64,000 nt of DNA from Desulforamulus ferrireducens (GCF_002005145.1 NZ_CP019698.1:186001-250000), one strand, 5' to 3'; shown: positions 1-8,206, counted from the stretch's first letter. A program made the numbers and translations. Notes: a model not told the origin generated them from the letters alone.

Positions 1-1298
1 ACCACGTCACCATCCTTGACAGCCGTAATGGTTTTTGTTTTCCCGTCATAGGTTACCACTGCACCTATGGTTTCCAGAGGTTTCCGCACAGGCACCAGGA
101 TGCGGCCCGCTTCGTCAATGAAGGGCCTGCCGTCTGCAACGCTAAGCCAAAGGGGTTGCTGATGGATGACCAGAAGAATATTATTCTCACATACCTCCCT
201 GAGATTTTGGCCTGGTCCGACCTGTTCTGTTAACTTGCCCACAGTTTGTCCGATCATAGCTATGGCGCTGGTTTCGTCCTTGGTGTCTTCATTAATGTCA
301 AAGATCATTACCCCGCCGGCCTTGCGCATGGCCAGCAAGGTCTTTTCCCGCAGGGTGGGCAGTCCGTTATAATAGGACTCCAGCGGTTGGGTGGCCACAT
401 AGTCCCGGTAGGCATTTTCCCGGTCCAGCGCAATTAATTCTCGATACTGCAACCAGCTTGGGCGCGCATAAAGGGGCATACCCAACACAATTTTTTCCGG
501 GGCAAGACCACGATTGAGCCAGTAGTCGACGGACAGATCTCCGAAGAAAATGGGGCTGTGGTGTACATCGCTTTGCAGGTCGTAACACATGAGGTTGATA
601 AAATCCAGAGCTTCCGCCGCTTGATCCGTAATGGCGGCAATGGCTTCCCACCCATTAAGAGGGTCTCTGGTGCCGTTTACGGAAGCCGACAAGCCCATGC
701 CCTGCGCTGCCAGTTTGGCTTTCAGCAGCAACACTGTCTGTTCATGGCTCTCTGAACTGGTATATGTAGGAGATTCCCAATCCAGGTCATAACCGTCGAT
801 ATTATACTCCTGGGCATAATCCACCAGACCCTGAGTAAATTTTTCCAGCAGTTCCGGGTCAGCTGCTATCCTTTCAAAGTTGTTCACCACTGGTTCGCCT
901 TGATGGGTATAGCCGCCCACGGCAACAAAAATCTTTACCCCCGCAGCGTGGCCTTTCTCCACCAACTCCCGCAGTTTATCCGGCTTTGCCAGGGGAATAA
1001 AGCTCCCATCGGCCTGGGGAATCAAAAAGCCATAGATAATGTGGGTGTATACCGGCAGTTGTAGATCAGCCACCGGTTGGTCAAACAAATCCCCGGAATA
1101 ATAGCCCACCACGCGAAAACCGTGATATTTTTCCAGGCTGCCCTTGGCCTGCTTGTGTGGTTGGGCCGTCTGAGCTTGAGCTGCTGTGCTCCCGAAAGCC
1201 GTAAGAGTTAAAGTAACAGCCCAAAACAGCACCAGCATAATATGGCCGCAACTTTTAAGGTTTCTCAGAACCCCTTTTCCCTTGCTATTTTTATCCAT
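1..1298 (-). CDS. Glycoside hydrolase family 18 protein with C-terminal stalk domain (partial)
   Basis: A secreted chitinase-fold (GH18) hydrolase, probably acting on peptidoglycan or cortex glycan; its 3' end lies outside the window. An N-terminal hydrophobic segment (residues about 18-42, ending in AAQA) looks like a signal peptide. The catalytic signature DGYDLDWE is at residues 168-175, with Glu175 as the expected general acid, and the VGYYSGD strand near residue 64 is typical of the family. The last visible residues (FIDEAGRILVPVRKPLE and on) match the copper-amine-oxidase N-terminal-like domain that Firmicutes use as a wall-associated stalk. The ATG at 1298 follows a purine-rich GGGAGAGGAGAGGGAG. 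The GH18 call is firm; the substrate is inferred from the YaaH/YdhD-like families of spore formers. Confidence 0.85.
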   Translation of the reverse strand, partial: MDKNSKGKGVLRNLKSCGHIMLVLFWAVTLTLTAFGSTAAQAQTAQPHKQAKGSLEKYHGFRVVGYYSGDLFDQPVADLQLPVYTHIIYGFLIPQADGSFIPLAKPDKLRELVEKGHAAGVKIFVAVGGYTHQGEPVVNNFERIAADPELLEKFTQGLVDYAQEYNIDGYDLDWESPTYTSSESHEQTVLLLKAKLAAQGMGLSASVNGTRDPLNGWEAIAAITDQAAEALDFINLMCYDLQSDVHHSPIFFGDLSVDYWLNRGLAPEKIVLGMPLYARPSWLQYRELIALDRENAYRDYVATQPLESYYNGLPTLREKTLLAMRKAGGVMIFDINEDTKDETSAIAMIGQTVGKLTEQVGPGQNLREVCENNILLVIHQQPLWLSVADGRPFIDEAGRILVPVRKPLETIGAVVTYDGKTKTITAVKDGDV

Positions 1299-1324
1299 AC
1301 TCCCTCTCCTCTCCCTAAGTAGCT

Positions 1325-1362
1325 TAAAACAAAAGGGCCGCTCCTCTCGGAGGGCGGCCCTT
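1325..1362 (-). terminator. Intrinsic terminator of the lipoprotein gene
   Basis: The stem AAGGGCCGC/GCGGCCCTT (1333-1341 with 1354-1362) is followed on the minus strand by TTTTGTTTT, just after the stop codon at 1367. It separates the lipoprotein gene from the GH18 gene. Confidence 0.85.
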
Positions 1363-1366
1363 CAAA

Positions 1367-2260
1367 TTATTGCTCACTTACCTTGTCTCGATACTGTTTA
1401 ACCTCATCGGTTAACACATAGTTATTTTTAGCCAGTAGATCCAGGTAACCGCTCAACATCTTTAAATATTCACTATGACGGGGGTTTTTCACCGCAGCTA
1501 GATAGCTTTTCTTTGCTTCAGGGTCAATGGTATTTGTTTCATAGCTAAAAAGTGGGGTGTTGTTTAAGCCATATAGGGTATATACCACATATTGCTGGTA
1601 CAGCTTCTTTACTTCTGCCGCTTTAACAGAATCCTTGTGAGTGGTCAGAAATTTTTCTTGGTTTTGTGCTCTCTTGAGCACCTCATCCCAACTGATAACA
1701 AGGGCTGCATCCTTAGCCGGAACCTGCTGTGATTCCACAGACATGATTTCAATATAGTCCTTTCTGTCGGCTGTCACATAGGGGCTAAATTTTTCATAAA
1801 ACTCGTAGTCTATGATGGGAAAAAAAGTTCCTTCGGCAGTTTCCACTTTATAACCGTTCTTTGTTACCTTTTCTAAAAAGGTTTTTAATTCTGCATCCTG
1901 AATGGCGGACGGATCAGTTATCCCTTGATAATTGTTGGCCTGGTAGTGGTTGGCCAGTTTACTTTGCCAAGCACCCTCCATAAACAGAGCTTCAAACTGC
2001 GGTAGTTGCTCCCGCTGCACCTGCTCCAATGTATCTACCATCTGGGAGCCATCTTCTTTAGGTACTTTGGCAATGTTATCGGTAATAAAATTTGCTATCT
2101 CCTCAGGGCTGGCGCCCTTTTGTTTCAGGTCTTGGAGTTCCTGCATGACGGCAGCACTGGTTTCTTGGGGTTTTTCTGTTTTGTCCGGTTCTTTTGCCGT
2201 ACAGCCCAGGGAAATAGCTAACAGGAAGCAGAGGGTTAAAAATAATAATTTTTTAGTCAA
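1367..2260 (-). CDS. Predicted lipoprotein of unknown function
   Basis: A 297-residue exported lipoprotein. The N-terminus has two lysines, a hydrophobic core and a lipobox LGC with Cys20, followed by a Lys/Glu-rich linker. The mature part is charged and probably mostly helical. It ends in a stretch about polar Tyr/Leu-rich helices, and I recognise no enzymatic motif. The start is TTG at 2260, placed 7 nt after AAGGAGG. The gene has its own terminator and no operon partner. Spore-forming Firmicutes have many such lipoproteins, so a role in the envelope or in sporulation is only a guess. Confidence 0.75.
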   Translation of the reverse strand: MTKKLLFLTLCFLLAISLGCTAKEPDKTEKPQETSAAVMQELQDLKQKGASPEEIANFITDNIAKVPKEDGSQMVDTLEQVQREQLPQFEALFMEGAWQSKLANHYQANNYQGITDPSAIQDAELKTFLEKVTKNGYKVETAEGTFFPIIDYEFYEKFSPYVTADRKDYIEIMSVESQQVPAKDAALVISWDEVLKRAQNQEKFLTTHKDSVKAAEVKKLYQQYVVYTLYGLNNTPLFSYETNTIDPEAKKSYLAAVKNPRHSEYLKMLSGYLDLLAKNNYVLTDEVKQYRDKVSEQ

Positions 2261-2452
2261 TATCTTACCTCCTTGAACTCTTTACCAACAATAAAGACGT
2301 GAGTACCATATGAAATGTTACAAAAAGCTTGCTGGCTATTATTGCCATTTAAATAAACATTCTTAATATGCCCGATTATCAATAAAAGGCATCCACGAAA
2401 TTTAAAAGCCAACCTATTTATCAATAGAGCCAAAAAATAATTTTCTACCCAG

Positions 2453-2482
2453 GTATAGAGATCGAAAGATAAACCCATACTA
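2453..2482 (+). promoter_or_regulatory. Candidate sigma-G (forespore) promoter of the cold-shock gene
   Basis: GTATA (2453-2457), exactly 18 nt, then CATACTA (2476-2482). This fits the published Bacillus sigma-G consensus GHATR-N18-CATXHTA at every defined position. It lies about 50 nt upstream of the TTG start. It is a motif match only, in AT-rich DNA. Confidence 0.5.
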
Positions 2483-2530
2483 CTAAGGAATTAAGGTTAT
2501 CTTAATACCAGACTCTTGGAGGTTTAACAA

Positions 2531-2731
2531 TTGCAAAAAGGTACAGTAAAATGGTTTAATGCAGAAAAAGGTTATGGCTTCATTGAAACAGAAGAGGGGA
2601 ACGATGTCTTTGTTCACTTTTCTGCCATCACAGGTGATGGGTTTAAATCTCTGGATGAGGGACAACGGGTTCAATTTAATGTTGTACAAGGTAGCCGGGG
2701 ACCACAAGCGGAGAACGTTATGAAGTTATAA
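2531..2731 (+). CDS. Cold-shock domain protein (CspA/CspB family)
   Basis: A 66-residue single-domain OB-fold protein that binds single-stranded RNA and DNA and acts as an RNA chaperone. Both nucleic-acid-binding motifs are present: KGYGFIE (RNP1, residues 13-19) and VFVHFSAI (RNP2, residues 26-33). Length and the start [12 protein letters not shown] are normal for the family. Translation starts at TTG (2531) after GGAGG. The gene is monocistronic, with a terminator 25 nt downstream and a sigma-G-like promoter upstream. It sits directly before a DEAD-box helicase gene, a common functional pairing in cold adaptation and RNA remodelling. Confidence 0.95.
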   Translation: MQKGTVKWFNAEKGYGFIETEEGNDVFVHFSAITGDGFKSLDEGQRVQFNVVQGSRGPQAENVMKL

Positions 2732-2755
2732 GTCAGGAAGTTATAAAATAAAGGG

Positions 2756-2784
2756 AACTGCCTCTCAGGCGGTTTTCTTTTTTT
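2756..2784 (+). terminator. Intrinsic terminator of the cold-shock gene
   Basis: Stem AACTGCC/GGCGGTT (one T-G pair) with a 5-nt loop, followed by TTTCTTTTTTT. Confidence 0.85.
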
Positions 2785-2824
2785 ACGTTTCAAAAAGTAG
2801 AAGATGTCTATTGTGAAAGTATAA

Positions 2825-2877
2825 AAAAACTAAGGCTTCTGCTGCGTCCTAAAGGACTTGGCGTAAGCCCAGTTTTT
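2825..2877 (+). promoter_or_regulatory. Structured 5' leader of the DEAD-box helicase gene
   Basis: Nested inverted repeats: AAAAACT (2825-2831) pairs with AGTTTTT (2871-2877), GGCTT (2834-2838) with AAGCC (2865-2869), and an inner GTCC/GGAC hairpin closes on TAAA. The outer 3' arm ends 3 nt before the SD AAGGAGG. The structure could be a translational switch, or a terminator-like hairpin because it ends in five T. The pairing is visible; regulation is inferred. Confidence 0.55.
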
Positions 2878-2893
2878 CTAAGGAGGAATCACC

Positions 2894-4276
2894 TTGGCCA
2901 AAGATTTTTTAGCTCTCGGTATTAGCAGTCAGGTAAACGAGCTTTTAAAGTCTCAAGGTATATATCAACCCACTTCCATTCAGGAGCAGGCCATTCCCGT
3001 GCTGCTGGCAGGTAAGGATGTTATGGCCCAATCTCAGACAGGTACTGGCAAGACCTTAGCCTTTGTGTTACCCATGCTGGAAAGGATTAATACCCATAAG
3101 CCCTGTGTACAGGCTTTAATCATTACACCCACCAGGGAACTGGCACTGCAAATTACCGCGGAGATAAAGAAATTAACCGCTGCCCTGGGGATTAATGTCC
3201 TAGCTGCCTATGGGGGACAGGATGTATTACAGCAAATCCATAAGCTGCAGGGGAATATACACATTGTCGTAGCCACCCCGGGGCGGCTGCTGGATCATTT
3301 AGGGCGCAGAACCATTATACTTAACGGGGTGTCCATGGTGGTATTGGATGAAGCAGATCAAATGCTGCACTTGGGTTTCCTGCGGGATGTGGAAAAAATA
3401 CTGCTACACACCCCGGCCAAAAGGCAGACCATGCTATTTTCCGCCACCCTGCCTGCTCAGATTCGGGAACTGGCTGGTCAATATATGCGCCAGCCGGTGT
3501 ACCTGCGGGTACAAAGCAAGAGCGTGACCCTGGAGGAGATCAAGCAAATTGCCATAGACACCACGGATCGGGCCAAGCAAGATACCCTTTGTCAGCTAAT
3601 CCAGCAGTTTAGGCCCTATTTAGCCATTGTCTTTTGTCGTACCAAGCGGCGGGCCAGTGCTTTAAACGCGGCTTTAAGAGCGCGGGGGTTTGAGTCCGAT
3701 GAATTACACGGGGACTTGTCCCAGGCCAAAAGGGAGCAGGTGATGCGGCGCTTCCGGGAAGCAAAATTGCAGATACTGGTGGCTACGGATGTGGCGGCCC
3801 GGGGTTTGGATGTGGAAGGGGTTACCCATGTCTTTAATTACGATATCCCACCGGATGTGGAGAGCTATATCCACCGCATCGGCCGCACCGGACGCGCCGG
3901 ACAAGTGGGCATGGCCGTTACCTTAGTCACCCCACGGGAGCGGGTGGACCTGCATCGGATTGAAAGCGCCATTGGCCAGAGTATTAAAATAAAAACCCTT
4001 GCGGGAGAAAAACGAGGCAAACATGCCGAGACAGTTGACAGACCCGCTCAGACAGCAGTAAAAGGAGGGAAAGGAGCCAGGGCAGAAACCCCTGCGGCAA
4101 GGCGTCCCCAGAGAAAATCTAGTTCAAAGGCAGCCATCGGCCCTAAGGGAACTGCCAGAAACACCGCTAAGCAGGTGGGCGGCAAGGGGAAAGCCTCCCC
4201 CAAACAAGCCCCGGGACGGGAAAACAATCTAAGGCGAGCAAAGCGAAGCGGCCAAAGAGTAAGCGCAGGTCGATAG
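2894..4276 (+). CDS. DEAD-box ATP-dependent RNA helicase
   Basis: A 460-residue RNA helicase for RNA unwinding in ribosome assembly, mRNA decay or cold adaptation. All family motifs are present in order: Q-motif region, [10 protein letters not shown] (Walker A, 45-54), [22 protein letters not shown] (about 150-157), SAT, the second RecA domain [22 protein letters not shown] and [12 protein letters not shown]. Residues from about 370 form a basic, Gly/Ala/Lys-rich low-complexity tail of about 90 residues with no recognisable RNA-binding fold, as in CshA-type enzymes. The start is TTG at 2894, 7 nt after AAGGAGG. The gene has its own structured leader and is followed by a repeat element instead of a clear terminator. 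Confidence 0.95.
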   Translation: MAKDFLALGISSQVNELLKSQGIYQPTSIQEQAIPVLLAGKDVMAQSQTGTGKTLAFVLPMLERINTHKPCVQALIITPTRELALQITAEIKKLTAALGINVLAAYGGQDVLQQIHKLQGNIHIVVATPGRLLDHLGRRTIILNGVSMVVLDEADQMLHLGFLRDVEKILLHTPAKRQTMLFSATLPAQIRELAGQYMRQPVYLRVQSKSVTLEEIKQIAIDTTDRAKQDTLCQLIQQFRPYLAIVFCRTKRRASALNAALRARGFESDELHGDLSQAKREQVMRRFREAKLQILVATDVAARGLDVEGVTHVFNYDIPPDVESYIHRIGRTGRAGQVGMAVTLVTPRERVDLHRIESAIGQSIKIKTLAGEKRGKHAETVDRPAQTAVKGGKGARAETPAARRPQRKSSSKAAIGPKGTARNTAKQVGGKGKASPKQAPGRENNLRRAKRSGQRVSAGR

Positions 4277-4285
4277 CTAGGTTTT

Positions 4286-4478
4286 GGCCATCGGCCATCG
4301 GCTTAGTTGAATAAACCCGGTAATAGTAATTCCTCTGCAGAGGGGATTCTAAGAGTGGGTCCGTCGCGCAGCGACTGGGGGAGTTTTGCAAGGGGCCTAC
4401 TCCTTCTGTTGGCCCCGGCACATATAAGATAAGGGAGCTCTTAAAAGGCAAATGGCCAAAGGCTAAGGGCCAATGGCC
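4286..4478 (+). repeat. Dispersed heptad-armed intergenic element, copy A
   Basis: The left arm is three 7-nt units (GGCCATC, GGCCATC, GGCTTAG), then the boundary ending in AACCCGGTA. The core contains CGCGCAGCGACTGGGGGAG, and the right arm is AATGGCC, AAAGGCT, AAGGGCC, AATGGCC. The same layout recurs at 48818-49092 and 61166-61411 and, inverted, at about 6638-6741. No reading frame is conserved. It fills most of the gene-free stretch 4277-4620. Confidence 0.75.
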
Positions 4479-4561
4479 ATTGCTTGAGACTGCCAGTGTA
4501 CACTAAAACCCATGGTTATTATGTGTAAATTCAAAATATTTACCAAATAACACACTAATGA

Positions 4562-4607
4562 CATAGGATTTTTCCCATCAGCATGGAATAATTTAGAAAA
4601 TCCTATG
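4562..4607 (+). promoter_or_regulatory. Hairpin touching the acoA ribosome-binding site
   Basis: An 11-bp perfect inverted repeat, CATAGGATTTT (4562-4572) and AAAATCCTATG (4597-4607), separated by 24 nt. The last G of the 3' arm is the first G of the SD GGAGG (4607-4611). It could gate translation of acoA or be a DNA operator. Only the pairing is seen. Confidence 0.5.
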
Positions 4608-4620
4608 GAGGTGGTCTGCC

Positions 4621-5577
4621 ATGGAGAAGCCGGACCGGGTTAAGTTGTTGGAAACCATGTTACTCATTCGCAGGTTTGAAGAAAAACTGGAAGACCTGAG
4701 TAAAGAGCAAGGGAAACTACACGGTATGATGATTGTTTGCACTGGCCAGGAGGCAGTTGCCGCAGGAGTCAGCGCAGCTCTGGAACCCCAGGATGTGATT
4801 ATTAGTAATCACCGCAGCCACGGACACCTAATTGCCAAGGGAGCAGAGCCGGACTTAATTATGGCGGAAATTTACGGCAAGCGCACAGGGTATAACAAAG
4901 GGAAAAGCGGTACGCTGCACATTGCAGCCCCGGAGGTCAATGCCCTGTGCACCACCACAGTGGTGGGGGGCGGGATTCCCATTGCTGTGGGGACGGCCTT
5001 TGCCGCCCAATACGAGCAAAAGGATTTTGTTACCGTATGTTACTTTGGCAATGGGGCCACAGACGAAGGAAGTTTTCATGAAGCCCTTAATTTAGCTGCC
5101 CTGTGGAGTTTGCCGGTGATCTTTGTTTGTGAAAACAATGTTTACTCAGGAGCCCAAAGGCAGGAAGAACACACCAGGGTCAAGGATTTGGCTCACCGTG
5201 CCGTTGCCTATGGCATGGCTTCGGAAGTGGTGGACGGCAATGATGTGCTTAAGGTATATGAAGCCACAGCCAGAGCCCGGGCCAAGTGCCTGGCGGGGGA
5301 GGGGCCGATTCTTATTGAGTGCAAAACCTACCGCTGGGGTGGTCACAGTACCACAGACCAACAGGTATACCAACCGAAGGAAGAAATTGAGCAGTGGAAA
5401 CAACGTTGTCCCATAGAAAAGCTGAAGAAAGAGCTGCTAGCAGCGGGCATTCTCAGCGAAACCGCCTGGCAACAAATGAATACAAAAGTTAACCAACTGG
5501 TTGATAAGTCCGTACAGTTTGCCGAGGAAAGTCCCTGGCCGGATGTTACCGAGGCTTTGGAAGATGTATTTGCCTAG
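4621..5577 (+). CDS. acoA: TPP-dependent 2-oxoacid/acetoin dehydrogenase E1 alpha subunit
   Basis: The alpha subunit of an alpha2beta2 thiamine-diphosphate E1 component, which decarboxylates pyruvate, a branched 2-oxoacid or acetoin. The TPP/Mg signature GNGATDEG starts at residue 143 and ends at ENN (about 174-176). SHGHLIAKG and GKSGTLH are the usual active-site loops. At 318 residues the length fits AcoA/PdhA. The ATG at 4621 follows GGAGG by 9 nt. It forms a two-gene operon with acoB (26-nt gap). No E2 acyltransferase or E3 gene follows, so the electron or acyl acceptor must be encoded elsewhere or the E1 works alone. The substrate cannot be decided from sequence; acetoin is the closest family resemblance. 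Confidence 0.85.
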   Translation: MEKPDRVKLLETMLLIRRFEEKLEDLSKEQGKLHGMMIVCTGQEAVAAGVSAALEPQDVIISNHRSHGHLIAKGAEPDLIMAEIYGKRTGYNKGKSGTLHIAAPEVNALCTTTVVGGGIPIAVGTAFAAQYEQKDFVTVCYFGNGATDEGSFHEALNLAALWSLPVIFVCENNVYSGAQRQEEHTRVKDLAHRAVAYGMASEVVDGNDVLKVYEATARARAKCLAGEGPILIECKTYRWGGHSTTDQQVYQPKEEIEQWKQRCPIEKLKKELLAAGILSETAWQQMNTKVNQLVDKSVQFAEESPWPDVTEALEDVFA

Positions 5578-5603
5578 GTAAATAAGGAAAGGGGGAGTTC
5601 AGA

Positions 5604-6581
5604 GTGCAACAAATAACCATGGGTGAAGCGGTAAACCAAGCATTACGGGAAGAAATGCGTCGGGATGAGAAAGTTTTTATTGCTGGCGAAGGAGTGGGTG
5701 TAGGGATTCATAGCAACCCTAAATTTCCCACCTTTGGCCTGCTGGAGGAGTTTGGGCCACGCAGAGTTAAGGATACCCCGGTATCAGAGGCTGCCATTGC
5801 CGGATTGGCGGTAGGGGCATCGGTGATGGGGCTGCGTCCGGTGGTGGAAATTATGTTTAATCCCTTTTTTACCATTGCCTCGGACCAAATTGTCAATCAC
5901 GCCGCCAAGCTTCGTTATTTATCTGGCGGTAAAAGCAAGTTTCCCCTGGTGGTACGCATGAAGACCGGTTCCGGCATTGGCGCCGGTTGCCAGCACTCCC
6001 ATAACCTGGAGGCCTGGTTAGCTCACTGTCCCGGTCTTAAGGTAGTTATGCCCGGTACCCCGGCTGATGCCAAAGGGTTGCTCAAGTCGGCCATTAGGGA
6101 TGATAACCCGGTTATCTTTATTGAGGATATGATTTTGTATTTTGTGCCGGGGCAAGTACCGGAGGGGGATTACACCATACCTCTTGGTGTTGCGGATATT
6201 AAAAAACCCGGCAGGGATGTTACCCTGGTGACCTGGTCCAAGATGCTGGGGACGGCCTTTAAGGCAGCGGCCCAATTGGAGCAGGAAGGGATCAGTGTGG
6301 AAATTGTCGACCTGAGGACACTGGTGCCTCTGGATGAGGAGGCCATTCTGCAGTCAGTGACCAAAACCGGTCGCCTGGTGGTGTTGCACGAGGCGACCCG
6401 TACCGGTGGCTTTGGCGGAGAAATTGCCGCCATTGTGGCTGAAAAGGCCTTCTCCCAGCTTAAAGCCCCTATTAAGCGAATAGCTGCTCCTGATATTCCG
6501 GTGCCTTACAGCAAACCCTTGGAAGAGTTTTACTTGCCCAATGAAAAAACAGTTATAGAAACTATTAAAGCTATGATATAA
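5604..6581 (+). CDS. acoB: TPP-dependent 2-oxoacid/acetoin dehydrogenase E1 beta subunit
   Basis: The 325-residue beta subunit that pairs with the gene upstream. It shows the transketolase-type pyrimidine-binding domain (N-terminal FIAGEGVGVG, TPVSEAAIAGLAVGAS) and the C-terminal transketolase domain (VDLRTLVPLDEEAI, VLHEATRTGGFGGEIAA). These are standard landmarks for AcoB/PdhB. Translation starts at GTG 5604 after AAAGGGGG. A strong terminator follows at 6591, confirming that the operon holds only the two E1 genes. That is unusual, since acoC/pdhC (E2) and lpd normally follow. Confidence 0.88.
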   Translation: MQQITMGEAVNQALREEMRRDEKVFIAGEGVGVGIHSNPKFPTFGLLEEFGPRRVKDTPVSEAAIAGLAVGASVMGLRPVVEIMFNPFFTIASDQIVNHAAKLRYLSGGKSKFPLVVRMKTGSGIGAGCQHSHNLEAWLAHCPGLKVVMPGTPADAKGLLKSAIRDDNPVIFIEDMILYFVPGQVPEGDYTIPLGVADIKKPGRDVTLVTWSKMLGTAFKAAAQLEQEGISVEIVDLRTLVPLDEEAILQSVTKTGRLVVLHEATRTGGFGGEIAAIVAEKAFSQLKAPIKRIAAPDIPVPYSKPLEEFYLPNEKTVIETIKAMI

Positions 6582-6590
6582 GTTAGAGTA

Positions 6591-6630
6591 AAGCACCACT
6601 ACAACTTCTAGTGGTGCTTAATTTCATTTT
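6591..6630 (+). terminator. Intrinsic terminator of acoAB
   Basis: A 10-bp perfect stem AAGCACCACT/AGTGGTGCTT (6591-6600 with 6610-6619), followed by an AATTTCATTTT run. Confidence 0.8.
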
Positions 6631-6637
6631 ATAAAAG

Positions 6638-6741
6638 AGTGCTCTCCTCAGCGAGGTGACTCTTATTATCTTCTCCCAGGAGAACGGGGTATGAGTACCA
6701 GGTTTAATCCAACAAAGCCGATGGCTAATGGCCAATGGCCT
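6638..6741 (-). repeat. Heptad-armed element, copy D (inverted, truncated)
   Basis: Read on the minus strand, 6741 downward gives heptads GGCCATT, GGCCATT, AGCCATC, GGCTTTG. The boundary follows as TTGGATTAAACCTGGTA, then the CCTGGGAGAAGATAATAAG core, matching copies B and C. The rest of the core and the right arm are missing. The remaining DNA up to 6931 shows no gene. Confidence 0.65.
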
Positions 6742-6931
6742 AAATATGGCGGCATTTTTTATTGCCGATTTTTTACAGAACACGCTGATATTACAGCTTT
6801 CCCTTAACCTCCGCAATGTCCTACAATAATAATAAAATAATAAGATTTTAAGTACGGACAGGAAAATAAATCTAATTGATGGAACAATTGGCCGGCTTAA
6901 TGCGTCTACCGAAGTAAAGGGGGGATATTCC

Positions 6932-7984
6932 GTGCAATGCCAGGTCGTTCTAGAAATGTTGTCAGCTTACCTGGACGGATTCCTTTCTCCTGACGAGCAT
7001 GCAGCGGTGGAAAAGCATTTAGCAAACTGTAATTCCTGCCGCTTGGAATTGGAAGAACTGCGCTCTTGCCTAAACCTGCTGCATGACCTTCCTGAACTGT
7101 CTCCGCCTGCCGGCTTCCGGGCCGGGTTAATGGAAAAAATTGATAAATTGTCAACTCCTACTGAAATGCCAGCGCAAAAACGCTGGTTTGATCGGGTAGC
7201 CAAAGTCACCCGCCAATCTTGGTACCGTACCGCTGCGGTGGCAGCAGTTATGGTGATGGCTTTGGGAGTAACTTCTCTTTGGGAAAAGGACGGTCATCAA
7301 TTTATTCCTGTTACTAACCAATCCCCGGATGTAGCATCTGTTGGACAGCCGAATCCAGAACAGCAGGAACCAGGAGTTAAGGAGCCCGCAACAACGCCTG
7401 ATACACCAGTGTCTGGGATAGAAAAACAGCCCGTGGTTAAAACCGAGCCTAATCAGTCCGGGGCAAAACCAGCGGATCAAAATCCAGCTAAACCTGTGCA
7501 GGTAGCCAGGAACTTTAATGTGGAAAGTTACCACCCCCAGGCAAGTGAAGGACTGGTAGACCACAGAGTGGTTTTAAAGTTGGCTGTACAGGATCGGTTT
7601 GTAGCACTGCAAGCAGTGGATGCCATTATCAAGGCTCAAAATGGGTCAATTATTCAGCCCTATGATGAAGCAACGGGTAAATTAAGTATCCGGGTTCCTA
7701 GCGAAAAGTCCAGGGAAGTAGAAAGTCAGTTAAAGGCTTTGGGTGTCGTTATTACCCATATGCCCACGGACAAGGATCTCAGCGGTCAACATAAACAGGC
7801 CGTGGCTACCTTGGATCAACTGAAAGAACAGAAAGACCAATTAGAGAATCAATTGGCGGAAAACACGCCGGAGGTAGAAGAACAATTAAATGCTGTTGCT
7901 GCTAAGATAGAGCAACAAATTAGATTGCTTCAACAACTGGAAGAACAAGGTGAGTTTGCAGAGATAGCCATTACCTTGGAATAA
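6932..7984 (+). CDS. Zinc-finger anti-sigma-like membrane protein with C-terminal DUF4349-type domain
   Basis: 350 residues. The N-terminus has the zf-HC2 anti-sigma pattern, with Cys3 and H29-x3-C33-x2-C36 and a helical hairpin around them. One transmembrane helix lies at about 99-117. A Pro/Gln/Lys-rich linker (120-195) leads to an extracytoplasmic domain (about 200-350) whose VVLKLAVQDRF..., IRVPSEKSREVESQLKALG and ending ITLE resemble DUF4349, with an inserted coiled coil. The start is GTG at 6932 after AAAGGGGGG. ZAS-type anti-sigma factors normally share an operon with an ECF sigma factor. None is adjacent here, so the partner is unknown. Confidence 0.8.
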   Translation: MQCQVVLEMLSAYLDGFLSPDEHAAVEKHLANCNSCRLELEELRSCLNLLHDLPELSPPAGFRAGLMEKIDKLSTPTEMPAQKRWFDRVAKVTRQSWYRTAAVAAVMVMALGVTSLWEKDGHQFIPVTNQSPDVASVGQPNPEQQEPGVKEPATTPDTPVSGIEKQPVVKTEPNQSGAKPADQNPAKPVQVARNFNVESYHPQASEGLVDHRVVLKLAVQDRFVALQAVDAIIKAQNGSIIQPYDEATGKLSIRVPSEKSREVESQLKALGVVITHMPTDKDLSGQHKQAVATLDQLKEQKDQLENQLAENTPEVEEQLNAVAAKIEQQIRLLQQLEEQGEFAEIAITLE

Positions 7985-7988
7985 TGTC

Positions 7989-8028
7989 CGAAATGTGTTG
8001 CCCACCCTTTGGTGGGCATTTCGTTTTT
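7989..8028 (+). terminator. Intrinsic terminator of the anti-sigma-like gene
   Basis: CGAAATG and GCCCACC pair across CTTT with GGTGGGC and ATTTCG, followed by TTTTTT. Confidence 0.88.
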
Positions 8029-8206
8029 TACCAGAAAGAAACATTGCATTGGACTTAATAGTATCGTAAACTAAGTAAGCCGGCCAAAACAAAGAAAATA
8101 AATTGGCTAGCAAAAACTAGGCTTGTCTATAATTGGCTATTGACTTGAGTGACATAAATTAATATAATCTAGATTGTAGTCGTTAGCAAAACTTAATAAT
8201 TTTTTT

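Noticed and set aside
2257-2478. 73-codon minus-strand frame upstream of the lipoprotein gene
   Set aside because: No SD before its ATG and it overlaps the lipoprotein start and the promoter region of the cold-shock gene.
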